A DNA stretch of 64,000 bases from Paenibacillus donghaensis. GTDB lineage: Bacteria > Bacillota > Bacilli > Paenibacillales > Paenibacillaceae. A program made the translations under genes and the position numbers. The notes below the pieces were generated by a model. It saw nothing but the letters and a program-made list of their open reading frames with translations. It was not told where the DNA came from and did not search any database. Position 1 is the first letter of the stretch. Each line of letters begins with the position of its first letter. This document shows, one piece after another, positions 50,416-59,609 of the stretch. The DNA is taken from NCBI RefSeq assembly GCF_002192415.1, contig NZ_CP021780.1:3906001-3970000 (forward strand), given 5' to 3'.

Positions 50416-51846
50416 CTATAAGATCAACTCTGCAAGACGATGAATCCCCTGCTCAATCGATGCTTCATCTACTTTTGCAAACCCCAACACCCATCCCTTG
50501 CGTTTGCTTTCCAGACAATAGGGTCCAAGAGGGTACACCCGTATTCCCTGTTGGAGAGCTAACTTAGTCACGGTTTCTTCGTCGTATGACTCTTCAGCTT
50601 CAAGTAACATATGTAATCCCGTTTCTACTCCACTTAGTGTGAATCGCTCCCCTAAGCCACTAGCCATAATAGCCTTTCTCATGACTTCGTGTCTTCGTCG
50701 GTACACATTTCTGACTCTTCTCATATGGCGCATAAAATGTCCATTCTTGATGAAGTGAGTCAGGGTTAGCTGATCCATAATCGGAAGATGACGGTAAGTC
50801 AACTCCTGTAACCTGGCTAGTTGAGCAATTGCCTCTACAGATCCAACGATAGCCGAAATACGAATGCCTGGAGCAATCATTTTAGAAAAACTCATGAGGT
50901 ACAAGGTATTATTAGGTTCCTGGCTAATCAGCGTTGGCAGCGGCTCCCCACGATATCGAAATTCACTATCATAATCGTCCTCAATGATCCAAAATTGTTC
51001 TTGAGCGGCCTTATGTAGCAATTGTTGCCTACGCGGCTCCGACATAACGACCCCAACCGCGCACTGGTGCGAAGGGGTCACAAAGATCAGTTTGGATTGG
51101 GGGTGAATACGCTCAACCACAAGACCATACTCATCGACGGGAACGGGCGCCACATTCATACGCCGATAGTTCATCGCCATCCAGGCAGCTGGAAAACCGG
51201 GATCTTCTACAGAGACAGTGTCCCCATCAGATAAAAGCGATTGTGCGATTAAGTCAATGCTATGCTGAGCTCCTGAGGTCAACAGAATCTGATTGGTTTG
51301 GATATGGATGCCTCGTTCAAGTGATAAATAACGCTGAATTTGTTCACGTAATGGTGTGAATCCATAGGGATTACCGTAAGCCCAGCTTGATAAATCCATT
51401 GCAGCGGATGCGTGGAGAAGCGATTGTCGCCAGTTTTTTTGAAATTGTCCATCTAAATAAGGTTCATGGGGACTAAAATCAATATCCACTTCTCGATGTT
51501 CTTTGCCTCTGAACCAGTCATGTAATTGATCGACCGCCGAGTTCAACAAGGGAAGTGAGGGCGGGATGGGACCATCTGTTATGATTTCCTTCGTTGACTC
51601 AGTGACTTGATTCCATTTACTAACTCGCGTTCCTCCTCGGCCAGATGTAACGGTGTAGCCTCGACTTAGCAATTCCTCATAGACGATCTGTATAGTTGAG
51701 CGAGAGACACCTACCTGATGAGCAAGTTCGCGGGAAGGAATCAGCAATTCTCCTGGGGGCCAGATTCCGCTTGTAATATTATGAATCGCTTGATCAAGCA
51801 ATTGCTGCCAGATTGGTCTGTTATCATTACGAATTACTTTCATCAT
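50416..51846 (-). CDS. MocR/PdxR-type regulator (GntR fused to aminotransferase)
   Basis: 476 residues from ATG 51846 (GGAGGTGTGCACG upstream). N-terminal GntR winged helix PSRELAHQVGVSRSTIQIVY, then an aminotransferase class I domain (about 120-470) with YGNPYGFTPLREQIQ, VEDPGFPAAW, and SFSKMIAPGIR holding the PLP lysine. MocR proteins sense PLP or an amino acid and control a neighbour, here most likely the divergent flavin-fold gene at 52064. Confidence 0.9.
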   Translation of the reverse strand: MMKVIRNDNRPIWQQLLDQAIHNITSGIWPPGELLIPSRELAHQVGVSRSTIQIVYEELLSRGYTVTSGRGGTRVSKWNQVTESTKEIITDGPIPPSLPLLNSAVDQLHDWFRGKEHREVDIDFSPHEPYLDGQFQKNWRQSLLHASAAMDLSSWAYGNPYGFTPLREQIQRYLSLERGIHIQTNQILLTSGAQHSIDLIAQSLLSDGDTVSVEDPGFPAAWMAMNYRRMNVAPVPVDEYGLVVERIHPQSKLIFVTPSHQCAVGVVMSEPRRQQLLHKAAQEQFWIIEDDYDSEFRYRGEPLPTLISQEPNNTLYLMSFSKMIAPGIRISAIVGSVEAIAQLARLQELTYRHLPIMDQLTLTHFIKNGHFMRHMRRVRNVYRRRHEVMRKAIMASGLGERFTLSGVETGLHMLLEAEESYDEETVTKLALQQGIRVYPLGPYCLESKRKGWVLGFAKVDEASIEQGIHRLAELIL

Positions 51847-52063
51847 CGTGCACACCTCCAAATAGAAGCTCTACCCTATCATATTAATTATGGATTGCTC
51901 ATAACTGTGATGTTTGGATATTTCAACACACTCCATTCACTGATATACTACCGGAATAACGCTGGTATTTGCAAGCTGGTCGTTGCTGCACTCTAGAAGA
52001 GTAGCGAAGTTAAGACAGTTGGAGTGGGATGAATATCTTATGAGTGAAAGGAGAGATTAGGAA

Positions 52064-52612
52064 ATGGATTCAGTTCGTTACAAGATCAGGGAATGCCAGA
52101 ATCAAGAGAAAATTGAAAGTTTCCTTCACCAAGCGAGAATTGGGTATCTTGGGTTGGTTGATGGGAACCTGCCTTATGTTGTACCGCTTAATTATGTATG
52201 GACTAAGGGGAAGCTCTATTTTCACGGGGCTGGAGATGGAAGACGTAATCAGGTCATGAGTGAAAATCCAGAGGTATGTTTTACGGTATGTGAGGAATAC
52301 GGAACCATTGCGGATCCGGTACCTGCCAAAACGGATACGGCTTATATGAGCGTAATGATATTTGGACAAGCGGAGCCGATCACAGATTTGGATGAAGCCA
52401 CCCATGTACTTCAGGAAATGATCAATAAATATGTACCTGGCTATTATAACCGCCCCTTGCCCAAGCAGCATGTGGAAAAGTATAGGTCGGCTGTATTCGG
52501 TGGGCCGGTTCAAGTTTATCGGGTAATTCCGAACCACATAACGGCAAAAGAAAGTCCTATTGAAGCAGAAAAAATGTATAGAGTGGGTATGAATGTCAAC
52601 CGAGAAATTTAA
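52064..52612 (+). CDS. Pyridoxamine 5'-phosphate oxidase-family (NimA-like) protein
   Basis: 182 residues, ATG after AAAGGAGAGATTAGGAA. IESFLHQARIGYLGLVDGNL, then YVVPLNYVWTKGKLYFHGA, is the start of the FMN-binding split barrel of the NimA/PNPOx-like group. Members bind FMN or heme and some reduce nitro-compounds. Divergent from the MocR gene with 217 bases between, the usual layout of a MocR regulator and its target. Confidence 0.82.
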   Translation: MDSVRYKIRECQNQEKIESFLHQARIGYLGLVDGNLPYVVPLNYVWTKGKLYFHGAGDGRRNQVMSENPEVCFTVCEEYGTIADPVPAKTDTAYMSVMIFGQAEPITDLDEATHVLQEMINKYVPGYYNRPLPKQHVEKYRSAVFGGPVQVYRVIPNHITAKESPIEAEKMYRVGMNVNREI

Positions 52613-52735
52613 CGACAACATACCGTTACGACCCGCACTACGCTGGTTCCGCTCTTCTTAGGAGAATACCGAACGTTATAATTTGAAACAGGGTGACTAC
52701 AGACCAACGTCATAGTCACCCTTGAAGGTTATTAG

Positions 52736-53374
52736 TTACACTGAATTACTATCTTGCAGCGTCTCCATCATCACTTGGAAATATTTGGGGTTTCCTGTAG
52801 TGAAGTAGTTATACCACGCTTCTAACGTTTCTTCCGCAAACAGGTCCAGCAGCGCAATAACCTCGCGCGCTAATAGTAGTGCGCCGGCCGAACCGGTTGT
52901 GATCAGGTTGTCTTCGGTCACGATCTTCTCGTCTTTATATCGGGCAGCGCCTTTGTATGCGGGGCTAAATAAGGTCAAATACTCCAAACTGTTGCTCGTA
53001 TGCTGACGATAATCCAACAACCCGGCATCCGCAAGCGCCATAGTCGCTCCGCATATGGCCGCAACATTGCCGCCAACGTCCAGCAATTGTTTTGTTTTTT
53101 CGACGATTGGCCCATGCGCAGGGTCTTTCCAGGTGTCTGCGCCCGGCAGGAGCAATACCGCAGATGCTTCGAGCGCGATCTCGTCTACCGTCAGGTCCGG
53201 CACGATCGTCATTCCACCCTTTGTTATGATAGGACGGGTGGAAGCCCCGACCGTTCGGACGGGAAGTCGACTCCCTCGTCTTTTGAAATATTGACCCGAG
53301 TTGAGCTCCGCAATGACAAAGCCTAGCTCCCAGTCCGCCATCGTATCCAGTACATAAACATAAGCGTATTTCAT
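52736..53374 (-). CDS. DJ-1/PfpI-family protein (class I glutamine amidotransferase-like)
   Basis: 212 residues. Nucleophile cysteine in VAAICGATMALADAGLLD and the preceding VLLPGADTWKD Glu/Asp region are typical for ThiJ/PfpI proteins of the YoaZ/YdeA sort. Family roles: deglycase/glyoxalase-like, protease-like, or unknown. Single gene, GAGG site before the ATG. Confidence 0.83.
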   Translation of the reverse strand: MKYAYVYVLDTMADWELGFVIAELNSGQYFKRRGSRLPVRTVGASTRPIITKGGMTIVPDLTVDEIALEASAVLLLPGADTWKDPAHGPIVEKTKQLLDVGGNVAAICGATMALADAGLLDYRQHTSNSLEYLTLFSPAYKGAARYKDEKIVTEDNLITTGSAGALLLAREVIALLDLFAEETLEAWYNYFTTGNPKYFQVMMETLQDSNSV

Positions 53375-53422
53375 AAGTTCCTCCTTGCTTATTTACTATT
53401 CCACCACTTGAACAGGATGTCG

Positions 53423-53965
53423 CTATTTCATGTAATAATCGGCAAACGGAAGAACAGCGTTATCCTGAACAGCGGTATAGCCGCTACGTAGCAGCGCATC
53501 TATCCTTACCGTGGCCTTGGGCACAGCCTTGGTCAGGATATGTTTCACATCAAAGGCAGTAAAGAAATGGCTGCTCGCCAGTTTGAGCAGTTCTGTCAGC
53601 AGCTCTGCCTTCTCCGCCTCCGATTTCAGATCGATCCGCATGACCCCTGTCTTCTGCAGCTGCGCGTGGGAGAACATCTCTACCGTTCCAACGGCAGTCT
53701 GCGTCTGCTTGTCAATCACACTAAAGCGCACAAACCCCCGGCCCGCGTATTCCTCCAGCCAATAGGTAATGTAGTTCGTCATCTCTTCTACCGTGTGGCA
53801 GATGAAATTATGCGGACAGTTGTCTGCGTTGAACAGCGCTGCAGCGTCAGGATCTGCATAACACTCGAGCAGTTCCTTCGCGTCACTTTCCTTTACCAAT
53901 CGGAGCAGCAGACGCTCCGTCTCATAACTTGGACATTGCTCGTAAGGACTCGTTAACTTGATCAT
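53423..53965 (-). CDS. GNAT-family N-acetyltransferase (RimJ/RimL-like)
   Basis: 180 residues. YETERLLLRLVKESDAKELL is the standard RimJ-type start, and RFSVIDKQTQTAVGTVEMF the central strand. The acetyl-CoA loop region is less canonical (KSEAEKAELLTELLKLASSH), so substrate and activity are open. AGGAGG-like site before the ATG. Confidence 0.8.
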   Translation of the reverse strand: MIKLTSPYEQCPSYETERLLLRLVKESDAKELLECYADPDAAALFNADNCPHNFICHTVEEMTNYITYWLEEYAGRGFVRFSVIDKQTQTAVGTVEMFSHAQLQKTGVMRIDLKSEAEKAELLTELLKLASSHFFTAFDVKHILTKAVPKATVRIDALLRSGYTAVQDNAVLPFADYYMK

Positions 53966-54030
53966 TCTAATTCCTCCAGTACAGGATGTTTAGCTCTTAC
54001 CCTTGTATTGTACGGAGGGAATAGTGACAG

Positions 54031-54963
54031 CTATATGTCGCCATTACAATAGGCCTGCATAATTTCCCTGGCTTGTTCACATAACCGTCGCTTCAGACTT
54101 GGCGGCTCCAGCACCTTGATCCGGTTGCCAAGCGCCAGCAGCGTGCCGAACCAGAGATGCTCTGACTCAGGCACATGTACTGCCAGTATGAAATCGCCAT
54201 TCTCATCTTCCTGCTCAATCACTCCGTTCAGATATTCCATGGCTTTCGTCTTAACCTCAGCTTTACAGAACAGTCTGAAATCGATGTAGGTACGGGAATC
54301 ATTAGCCTCCTGCTGATCCAGCAGCAGTCCCGCCTCCTCATGTGTGTGTGTGAATGTCCTTCCTGTGGCCCGTAGTCCACTCATCCGCAGCAGCTTGAAA
54401 TAACGGTAAGCCTGCTTCTCCAGACAGAATCCGTATATATACCAGGCATACCATTTATAGAGCAGAGTTACTGGCTCTACTGTACGCTGGCTTATTCTTC
54501 CTTCGGAATTGCAGTATGTGAAATCGACCTGCTCCCGCTCGGTTACGGCCCGCTCCAGAAGAGACAGCCGCTGCGGCACATCGATTCCCTCCCGCAGCAC
54601 ACCGAAGTCCAGCACCAGCTGCGGCTTAGCGGCGTGAATACCTGCCGCAGCAATCATTTTGTCCAACACAGTATCCAGCCTTGGATGGGGATAGGCCGTG
54701 AACAAGCCCTGAAGAGCCGCCACAATCAGTGAATAATCACTGCTGCTGGCGGGCTGCTTCTCCATGCGGAAGCTGTCTAGAATCTCATATCCTCCGCTTG
54801 AGCCAAACGTAGCCACAATGGGGATTCCTGCCTGATCCAGCGTCTCCATGTCGCGCTGGATCGTCCGGCGCGATACCTCAAACCGTTCAGCCAGCGCACT
54901 TGCGCTGACTCTGCCCCGGTTCAACAAATACACTGTGATGCCCAGCAGCCGGTCGATCCTCAC
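54031..54963 (-). CDS. YafY-family HTH and WYL-domain regulator
   Basis: 310 residues: N-terminal HTH_11 (RVSASALAERFEVSRRTIQR, D) and a WYL domain (about 140-215, VDFTYCNSEGRISQRTVEPV, then WYAWYIYGFC), with a C-terminal WCX extension. Such regulators often sense nucleic-acid ends or stress ligands. Its start overlaps the end of the SMI1 gene by four bases, so they form a pair. Confidence 0.87.
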   Translation of the reverse strand: MRIDRLLGITVYLLNRGRVSASALAERFEVSRRTIQRDMETLDQAGIPIVATFGSSGGYEILDSFRMEKQPASSSDYSLIVAALQGLFTAYPHPRLDTVLDKMIAAAGIHAAKPQLVLDFGVLREGIDVPQRLSLLERAVTEREQVDFTYCNSEGRISQRTVEPVTLLYKWYAWYIYGFCLEKQAYRYFKLLRMSGLRATGRTFTHTHEEAGLLLDQQEANDSRTYIDFRLFCKAEVKTKAMEYLNGVIEQEDENGDFILAVHVPESEHLWFGTLLALGNRIKVLEPPSLKRRLCEQAREIMQAYCNGDI

Positions 54964-55328
54964 AGTTCACGCTCATCTATAAGTTTCTCGAGAAATCCGG
55001 CAAATGTATCCGCATATATTTCCGTGATTCCATTCATTAATAGGGACAAGCGTCCTTCAGGGAACCAGCTGTTCTGTCTGTCCAGCCGATCGTTATAGAG
55101 CAGATCGCTGTCCGCATATTCACGAAATTCGGGCGGAGCCAAGGTAAGAATCTCCGCTCCGTCGAGCCTCGCATTGCCATATTCCCGCAGCCACCATTTG
55201 TATGATTCCGGCAGCGAGTAACCCAGCTCTTGTTCAGCTGCTGTAATCCATTCTTCCTTCACTCCGTGTCCACGATGCCATTTCAGGACTGCTGTGTGCT
55301 CCAATTTCTCTTGCAATGAACGATACAT
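54960..55328 (-). CDS. SMI1/KNR4-family protein
   Basis: 122 residues. WITAAEQELGYSLPESYKWW plus LREYGNARLDGAEIL is the SMI1/KNR4 (SUKH) core, and FAGFLEKLIDEREL the usual end. Many members neutralise contact-dependent or polymorphic toxins. No toxin gene adjoins it here; it is coupled to the WYL regulator. Either an orphan immunity gene or a domestic function. Confidence 0.8.
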   Translation of the reverse strand: MYRSLQEKLEHTAVLKWHRGHGVKEEWITAAEQELGYSLPESYKWWLREYGNARLDGAEILTLAPPEFREYADSDLLYNDRLDRQNSWFPEGRLSLLMNGITEIYADTFAGFLEKLIDEREL

Positions 55329-55340
55329 ACGTCATCCTCC

Positions 55341-55553
55341 TCAGCATATAGTTAGTTGCCGCCACCAGCTTATCCTGCTGATAAGCGGCGACGAGTTACT
55401 TATGTATATCGGAACGTAAAGGACTTGCTCAATCAGCTGGCGGGTTGAGGTGCCATACCTCTGGCCTTGCAGACCATATGGGCCAGCCACTACACTAAGC
55501 AGTCTGTTGCCCCCAAATACCAGATTAACTCTAAGATAGCGTTTCTTGTTCAT
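55341..55553 (-). CDS. Small hypothetical protein
   Basis: 70 residues from ATG 55553 (AAAAGGAGAAGATA upstream, a good site). Not recognised. NKKRYLRVNLVFGGNRLLSV, then YGTSTRQLIEQVLYVPIYIS; mostly beta/apolar, no clear membrane helix. Twelve bases before the SMI1 gene, so it may head a three-gene unit with SMI1 and the WYL regulator. Confidence 0.5.
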   Translation of the reverse strand: MNKKRYLRVNLVFGGNRLLSVVAGPYGLQGQRYGTSTRQLIEQVLYVPIYISNSSPLISRISWWRQLTIC

Positions 55554-55779
55554 TATCTTCTCCTTTTCCGATAAATGTCCGGGGGAACTTTCGGGAAGGT
55601 ATGCTGTCATTATTATATATGATCAGAGATTGTCATGGCCTCCTGAGCGTTGATTAAAGAATATACGGCACTCCTCCCTTATTTGAAACATTTTCTGTCA
55701 GGCAATCTTACCGTTGACTAGCTGGAGTCATCAATGTTAATCTTTGGAATATACCCATGGCAAGGGAGGAGGCCGCCGC

Positions 55780-56694
55780 TTGAAAAAGACAACCATGAAG
55801 GACATCGCCCAGCGCGCCCAAGTCTCCGTTGCAACCGTCAGTTATGTGCTGAACCGTGTCGGCAACCAAACCATACCGGTGAAGACGCGGCAGCAGATTC
55901 TGCAGATTGCCGAAGAACTGCAATACATTCCTAATCTGGCAGCCCGTTCGCTCGCCAAACAGAAGACAGGTCTGGTTGGCATACTGCTCCATGCTTCAGC
56001 AGTTCTACCCTACTGGAAGCAACAGGCACAGTTCTCCTTCATCCGTGATTTGGAGCTGCGGCTTACACAGGCGGGTTACCATACCGTGCTGCATACCCTG
56101 GATGCGGGGCACCCTTCGCTTGATATTATTGTGGAACGTAAGCTGGAGGCTGTGTTCCTGATCGATGCCCGCGAAGAGACCTTCTATTCGATCTCCAGAA
56201 ACTTCGGAGAGGGCACGCCGCTGATTCTGATCGACAGTATGATTGAAGATCTGCTGTTCAAGCAGGTGCTGTATAACTACCGTACAGCGCTGCAGCAGTT
56301 GTTGCCTGAGGAGTATTCGCAGGTATGTTTAATCATGGAGAACTTCAATAACATCCTCCTGACCCGCTATATCCGCGACAGTCTGCCGCTGGCTGATGAG
56401 GCGGTATTTCAGGTCTCTGACCAGGCCGAGCTGGACAGTGTGCTGCAGAGGAGTCAACGCTTCACACAGGCCATCGTGATCAACGAATGGATCGGCAATT
56501 CTGTTGAGAAGGCAGGAGTATTCGAACAGCTAAACGTCCTCTGCACCTGCAATTGTCCGGAGATTCTGCGCAAACAAACCAGACGATTTGTATTTGCAGG
56601 TGATAAAGCTGCCGCCGCTTTTGAACTCATGAAGAAGCTATTGCACCAGCCTGACTACAGCACCCAAGAGAATAATCGCATATTCATCAATTAA
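55780..56694 (+). CDS. LacI-family regulator of the MFS exporter
   Basis: 304 residues from TTG 55780; AAGGGAGGAGG lies upstream, while the earlier in-frame ATG at 55744 has no site. HTH KKTTMKDIAQRAQVSVATVS, then a periplasmic-binding-like domain from about 60. A 16-bp palindrome between this gene and the MFS gene is its probable operator. The C-terminus (from about 290) is rather short for the family. Confidence 0.85.
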   Translation: MKKTTMKDIAQRAQVSVATVSYVLNRVGNQTIPVKTRQQILQIAEELQYIPNLAARSLAKQKTGLVGILLHASAVLPYWKQQAQFSFIRDLELRLTQAGYHTVLHTLDAGHPSLDIIVERKLEAVFLIDAREETFYSISRNFGEGTPLILIDSMIEDLLFKQVLYNYRTALQQLLPEEYSQVCLIMENFNNILLTRYIRDSLPLADEAVFQVSDQAELDSVLQRSQRFTQAIVINEWIGNSVEKAGVFEQLNVLCTCNCPEILRKQTRRFVFAGDKAAAAFELMKKLLHQPDYSTQENNRIFIN

Positions 56695-56710
56695 TTTTTT
56701 TTGTAGTATA

Positions 56711-56726
56711 ACTTAAGCGCTTAAGT
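56711..56726. promoter_or_regulatory. LacI-type operator
   Basis: ACTTAAGCGCTTAAGT, a perfect 16-bp palindrome with the central CG pair usual for LacI/PurR-family sites, 19 bases before the MFS start codon and preceded by a T-rich tract. Confidence 0.75.
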
Positions 56727-56744
56727 CGAAAGGAGCTTGTAAGA

Positions 56745-58010
56745 ATGTCTGAACCGATTCCGGCCCCAAAAAACCCTGCCCCCCTTCCGCTTCCCCCCTC
56801 CATCTGGAGAAACCGCAGGTTCCTGCTGCTGCTTGGCTCCTTCTCCATTTCGCTGTTCGGCAATACCTTTCACAGCATCGCGCTGAATCTGTGGGTGCTG
56901 CAGACGACAGGAAGCGCCACGAAGGTTGCGCTGCTTACGATCATCAACTTGGTGCTCAGCACGCTGCTGGGCGCTGTCGGAGGCACGGTAGCCGACCGGT
57001 TCAACCGCAGAAGCATAATGCTGGTCACGGATCTGATCAGCTGCGGGCTGGTGCTGGCGCTGGCTCTGACGGTAGGCCTGCCTTCTGCCCCCTTCGCACT
57101 GGTGGCGGTGCTGACAGGTCTGACGACGGCTTCGTCCCTGTTCCAATCTCCGGCTTACCAGGCTTCCATTGTCACCGTGGTCGGCAAAGAACATGTTCAG
57201 CAGGCCGTCGGACTGCTCAATCTGTCCGAGAACCTCTGCCGTACACTCGGATTCTCGGCTGGCGGAATCTTCGTGGCCGCGTTCGGGGCAGCTGATGCCA
57301 TTCTGTTCGATGGCGTGACGTTTATCCTCTCCTTTCTGCTTGTGCTTGCCGTTCGCACCCTTCCGCTGCCGGTCCGTCTGGATGATGCACCAAGGGAGGA
57401 ACGAAACTTCACCCGTGAGCTGGCCGAGGGCGTGCGTTATATTTGGGAATTTCCGTTTGCCCGCGCCGTCATTGTCATGCTTCCTTCCCTTACGCTGTTC
57501 TTTATGCCTTCCCTGCTGCTGACCCAAGTGATGGCCGTCAAGGTCTGGAACGCAAGTCCATTCCAGTTCGGTCTGATGGAGGCCTGCATTCCGCTCGGCT
57601 ACATGCTGGGTTCGGGGTCGATTATGCTCTGGGGGGCCAGACTTAAGAAGCGGGGCCGTCTGATTACAGCAGGGCTGCTTGCTCTTGGTCCGCTCTACAT
57701 TCTCTTGTCAGGGGTAACCTCGGCAGCCGCCGCCATCCCGCTTATTCTGCTGATCGGCTTCATGTTCTCCTTCAGCACACTGCTGATCCATATCATCCTG
57801 CGGCTGGAGGTGTCCGAAGCCTTGCAGGGCAGAGTCTTCGGTGTGCTTGCGTCCATCATGAGCGTTGCGCCGCCCATTGGCCTTACTGCTGTCTCTTACC
57901 TGTCCGACCTGATCAGTCCCGGACCCGTGATGGGCTGCATAGGCGGGTTGCTACTGCTGTTTGGACTAATAGCCACTTTTAAATTAAAGGTGATCCGGGA
58001 GTATCGTTAA
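56745..58010 (+). CDS. MFS transporter, EntS/macrolide-efflux type
   Basis: 421 residues, ATG after AAAGGAGCTTGTAAG. RFLLLLGSFSISLFGNTFHS, then TVADRFNRRSIML (motif A) and QSPAYQASI-like segments, is the EntS/MefA group of 12-helix exporters for siderophores or macrolides. Starts 50 bases after the LacI-family gene, with a palindromic operator between, so probably repressed by it. Confidence 0.87.
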   Translation: MSEPIPAPKNPAPLPLPPSIWRNRRFLLLLGSFSISLFGNTFHSIALNLWVLQTTGSATKVALLTIINLVLSTLLGAVGGTVADRFNRRSIMLVTDLISCGLVLALALTVGLPSAPFALVAVLTGLTTASSLFQSPAYQASIVTVVGKEHVQQAVGLLNLSENLCRTLGFSAGGIFVAAFGAADAILFDGVTFILSFLLVLAVRTLPLPVRLDDAPREERNFTRELAEGVRYIWEFPFARAVIVMLPSLTLFFMPSLLLTQVMAVKVWNASPFQFGLMEACIPLGYMLGSGSIMLWGARLKKRGRLITAGLLALGPLYILLSGVTSAAAAIPLILLIGFMFSFSTLLIHIILRLEVSEALQGRVFGVLASIMSVAPPIGLTAVSYLSDLISPGPVMGCIGGLLLLFGLIATFKLKVIREYR

Positions 58011-58021
58011 ATGGATTCTAT

Positions 58022-58391
58022 GTTACTACTTAGGTCCAGCGACAAGTAACATATACCTCACCAAACAAGCCTCTTTTCCGCTATAGGAAGAGAGCCTTGT
58101 TCTCACATTTCTTACTGCTTAGGCTCCAGCCAGGATTTAGAGTGTTGCCCTGGAACCTTCAGAGTAATTAGATGCGAAACTGCAACTAATTTCAGCCGAA
58201 ACGCCCATTATTAGGATAATAAGTGCATATCTGCAACTAAATTCGAGTAGAGCAAGCTTATTACGCTCAAAATCCTAAATTAGGTGCGTTTTCGCATTTA
58301 TTTCCTCCAAAACAGAAAAAAACGGCTAAATAGATGCAGTTTCGCAACTAATTCGGAAGTGTTCTTATCATACGGAGTCCTAAGTAGTAAC
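58022..58391. repeat. 370-bp non-coding block with inverted ends and internal repeats
   Basis: Left end GTTACTACTTAGGTCC; right end is the inverse of GTTACTACTTAGGACTCC. Inside are four spaced variants of a TAGATGC-GAAACTGCAACTAA-type unit (about 58168, 58207, 58278, 58331; the third is mostly GTGCGTTTTCGCATTT). A decayed extra end copy, TACTGCTTAGGCTCC, is at about 58112. No open frame. It looks like a MITE-like or repeat-island element. Confidence 0.6.
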
Positions 58392-58450
58392 CAGTTTCAC
58401 ATCTATTTACACCGGAGGTTCCAGGGCAATTTCCAATTCCTCGCCGGAAC

Positions 58451-58990
58451 TTAATTGCTGCCGAGACCGAAGCTACTTGAATCAGGTCGTGCTGGCCTGG
58501 ATGCTCCAGAGCACTCCGGCAATCGTTCCGCTAGTGGCAGCAAGTACTTCCCGGCAGCTGGAGTAGAATCTGGGTTCACTGGATGTCGTTCCAGTATATA
58601 ATCCATTCCAACCTGAAGTCGTTCACCCTCTCCTTCCTGAAAGGCTTGATGGTTAAGCACAATAAACTGTGCTGCAGGAATTAAACTGTTATATTGGACT
58701 CCATATGCTTCAAAAGGCTGATGGCTCAGGGTCAGAACTGCCATCAGCCCATGCTCACCGTAGTCACCTAGGGTATCATCCGGTTGTTCCAAGGCAATAT
58801 CACGGCAGGTGACGGATAAATCAAAATCCACCTCTATATATTTAAGTCTTGAGCCTAAATGTCTAATCGCAGGATGGGATCGTATCGTGTCAATGATCAC
58901 TATCCCGATATTGCTGCCTGCATTCACAGCAGGCGGAGAGGTGAAGCCTACCCGCGCCCAGACAGGATCAATTATGTTCTTTTTCAACAT
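58451..58990 (-). CDS. Truncated subtilisin-like (S8) protein
   Basis: 179 residues; ATG 58990 overlaps the end of the TetR gene. SNIGIVIIDTIRSHPAIRHL has the S8-type catalytic Asp (residue 34), and DYGEHGLMAVLTLSHQP the catalytic His (80), followed by IPAAQFIVLNHQAFQEGE as in subtilisins. The frame ends before the oxyanion Asn and catalytic Ser, and there is no signal peptide. So it is either a truncated protease or a non-proteolytic relative. Operon position suggests expression with TetR and the esterase. Confidence 0.5.
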   Translation of the reverse strand: MLKKNIIDPVWARVGFTSPPAVNAGSNIGIVIIDTIRSHPAIRHLGSRLKYIEVDFDLSVTCRDIALEQPDDTLGDYGEHGLMAVLTLSHQPFEAYGVQYNSLIPAAQFIVLNHQAFQEGEGERLQVGMDYILERHPVNPDSTPAAGKYLLPLAERLPECSGASRPARPDSSSFGLGSN

Positions 58991-59607
58991 CTTCCCTTCC
59001 CTACAGCCTTTATGATAAACTCCTTGTACCTCAGATCCTCAGCCACATCCGCTTCGGTGACCTCCCCGCCCCGCTGATGCGCCGCAACAACGGACTTCTG
59101 CAGGTAGCTGAACCACAGATGCGTTGACATGAACAGCTTCTCACGCCACTGTGCCTGCTCTTCGGCAGACATGCCATCTGCTTCAAGCCGCATCAGCCGT
59201 TCGTAGCCTTGCGCCATCATGCTCCCGTAATCGGGTAGGTCAGCCGGATTCTTCGCAAGTGTGCTGTAATAGACGTTAAAAATGGCGTCGTAATACAACA
59301 GCGCTTCCGACTGCTGCTTCAGCAGCAAATACTTGTCCAGAATGGAGAGGATGGAGGACACCGGCTGGCGGTAATCAAAGTCCGGCACCAGCTGCCCAAA
59401 CATTTTCTGCAGATTCTCCAGGTAGATCTCTGCGGCCAGCTCTTCCTTATCTTTGAAGTGATGATACAAGGTCCGGCGGGACACCCCCGCCTGCTCGGCT
59501 ATTTGCGACATATCGGTAAGCTCAATCCCACCAGCGCAGAATAAGCCGAGCGCCGTTTGTTTGATTATCCCCCTGGTCATCAGGGTCTGCTTCTCGCGTA
59601 ATTTCAA
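58984..59607 (-). CDS. TetR-family regulator
   Basis: 207 residues. HTH MSQIAEQAGVSRRTLYHHF preceded by GIELTD, helical ligand domain after. Two bases after the esterase gene and overlapping the S8-like gene by seven, so middle gene of a three-gene unit. The upstream palindrome TACACAATGTGTA (60832-60844) is its likely site. Confidence 0.87.
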   Translation of the reverse strand: MKLREKQTLMTRGIIKQTALGLFCAGGIELTDMSQIAEQAGVSRRTLYHHFKDKEELAAEIYLENLQKMFGQLVPDFDYRQPVSSILSILDKYLLLKQQSEALLYYDAIFNVYYSTLAKNPADLPDYGSMMAQGYERLMRLEADGMSAEEQAQWREKLFMSTHLWFSYLQKSVVAAHQRGGEVTEADVAEDLRYKEFIIKAVGKGRC

Positions 59608-59609
59608 GA

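Noticed and set aside
56721..57527. 268-codon minus-strand open frame
   Set aside because: Antisense to the MFS gene; Gln/Arg/Lys-rich low-complexity translation, no start site.
58165..58360. CRISPR-like array of GCAACTAA repeats
   Set aside because: Units are imperfect, differ in spacing and orientation, and no cas genes are present.
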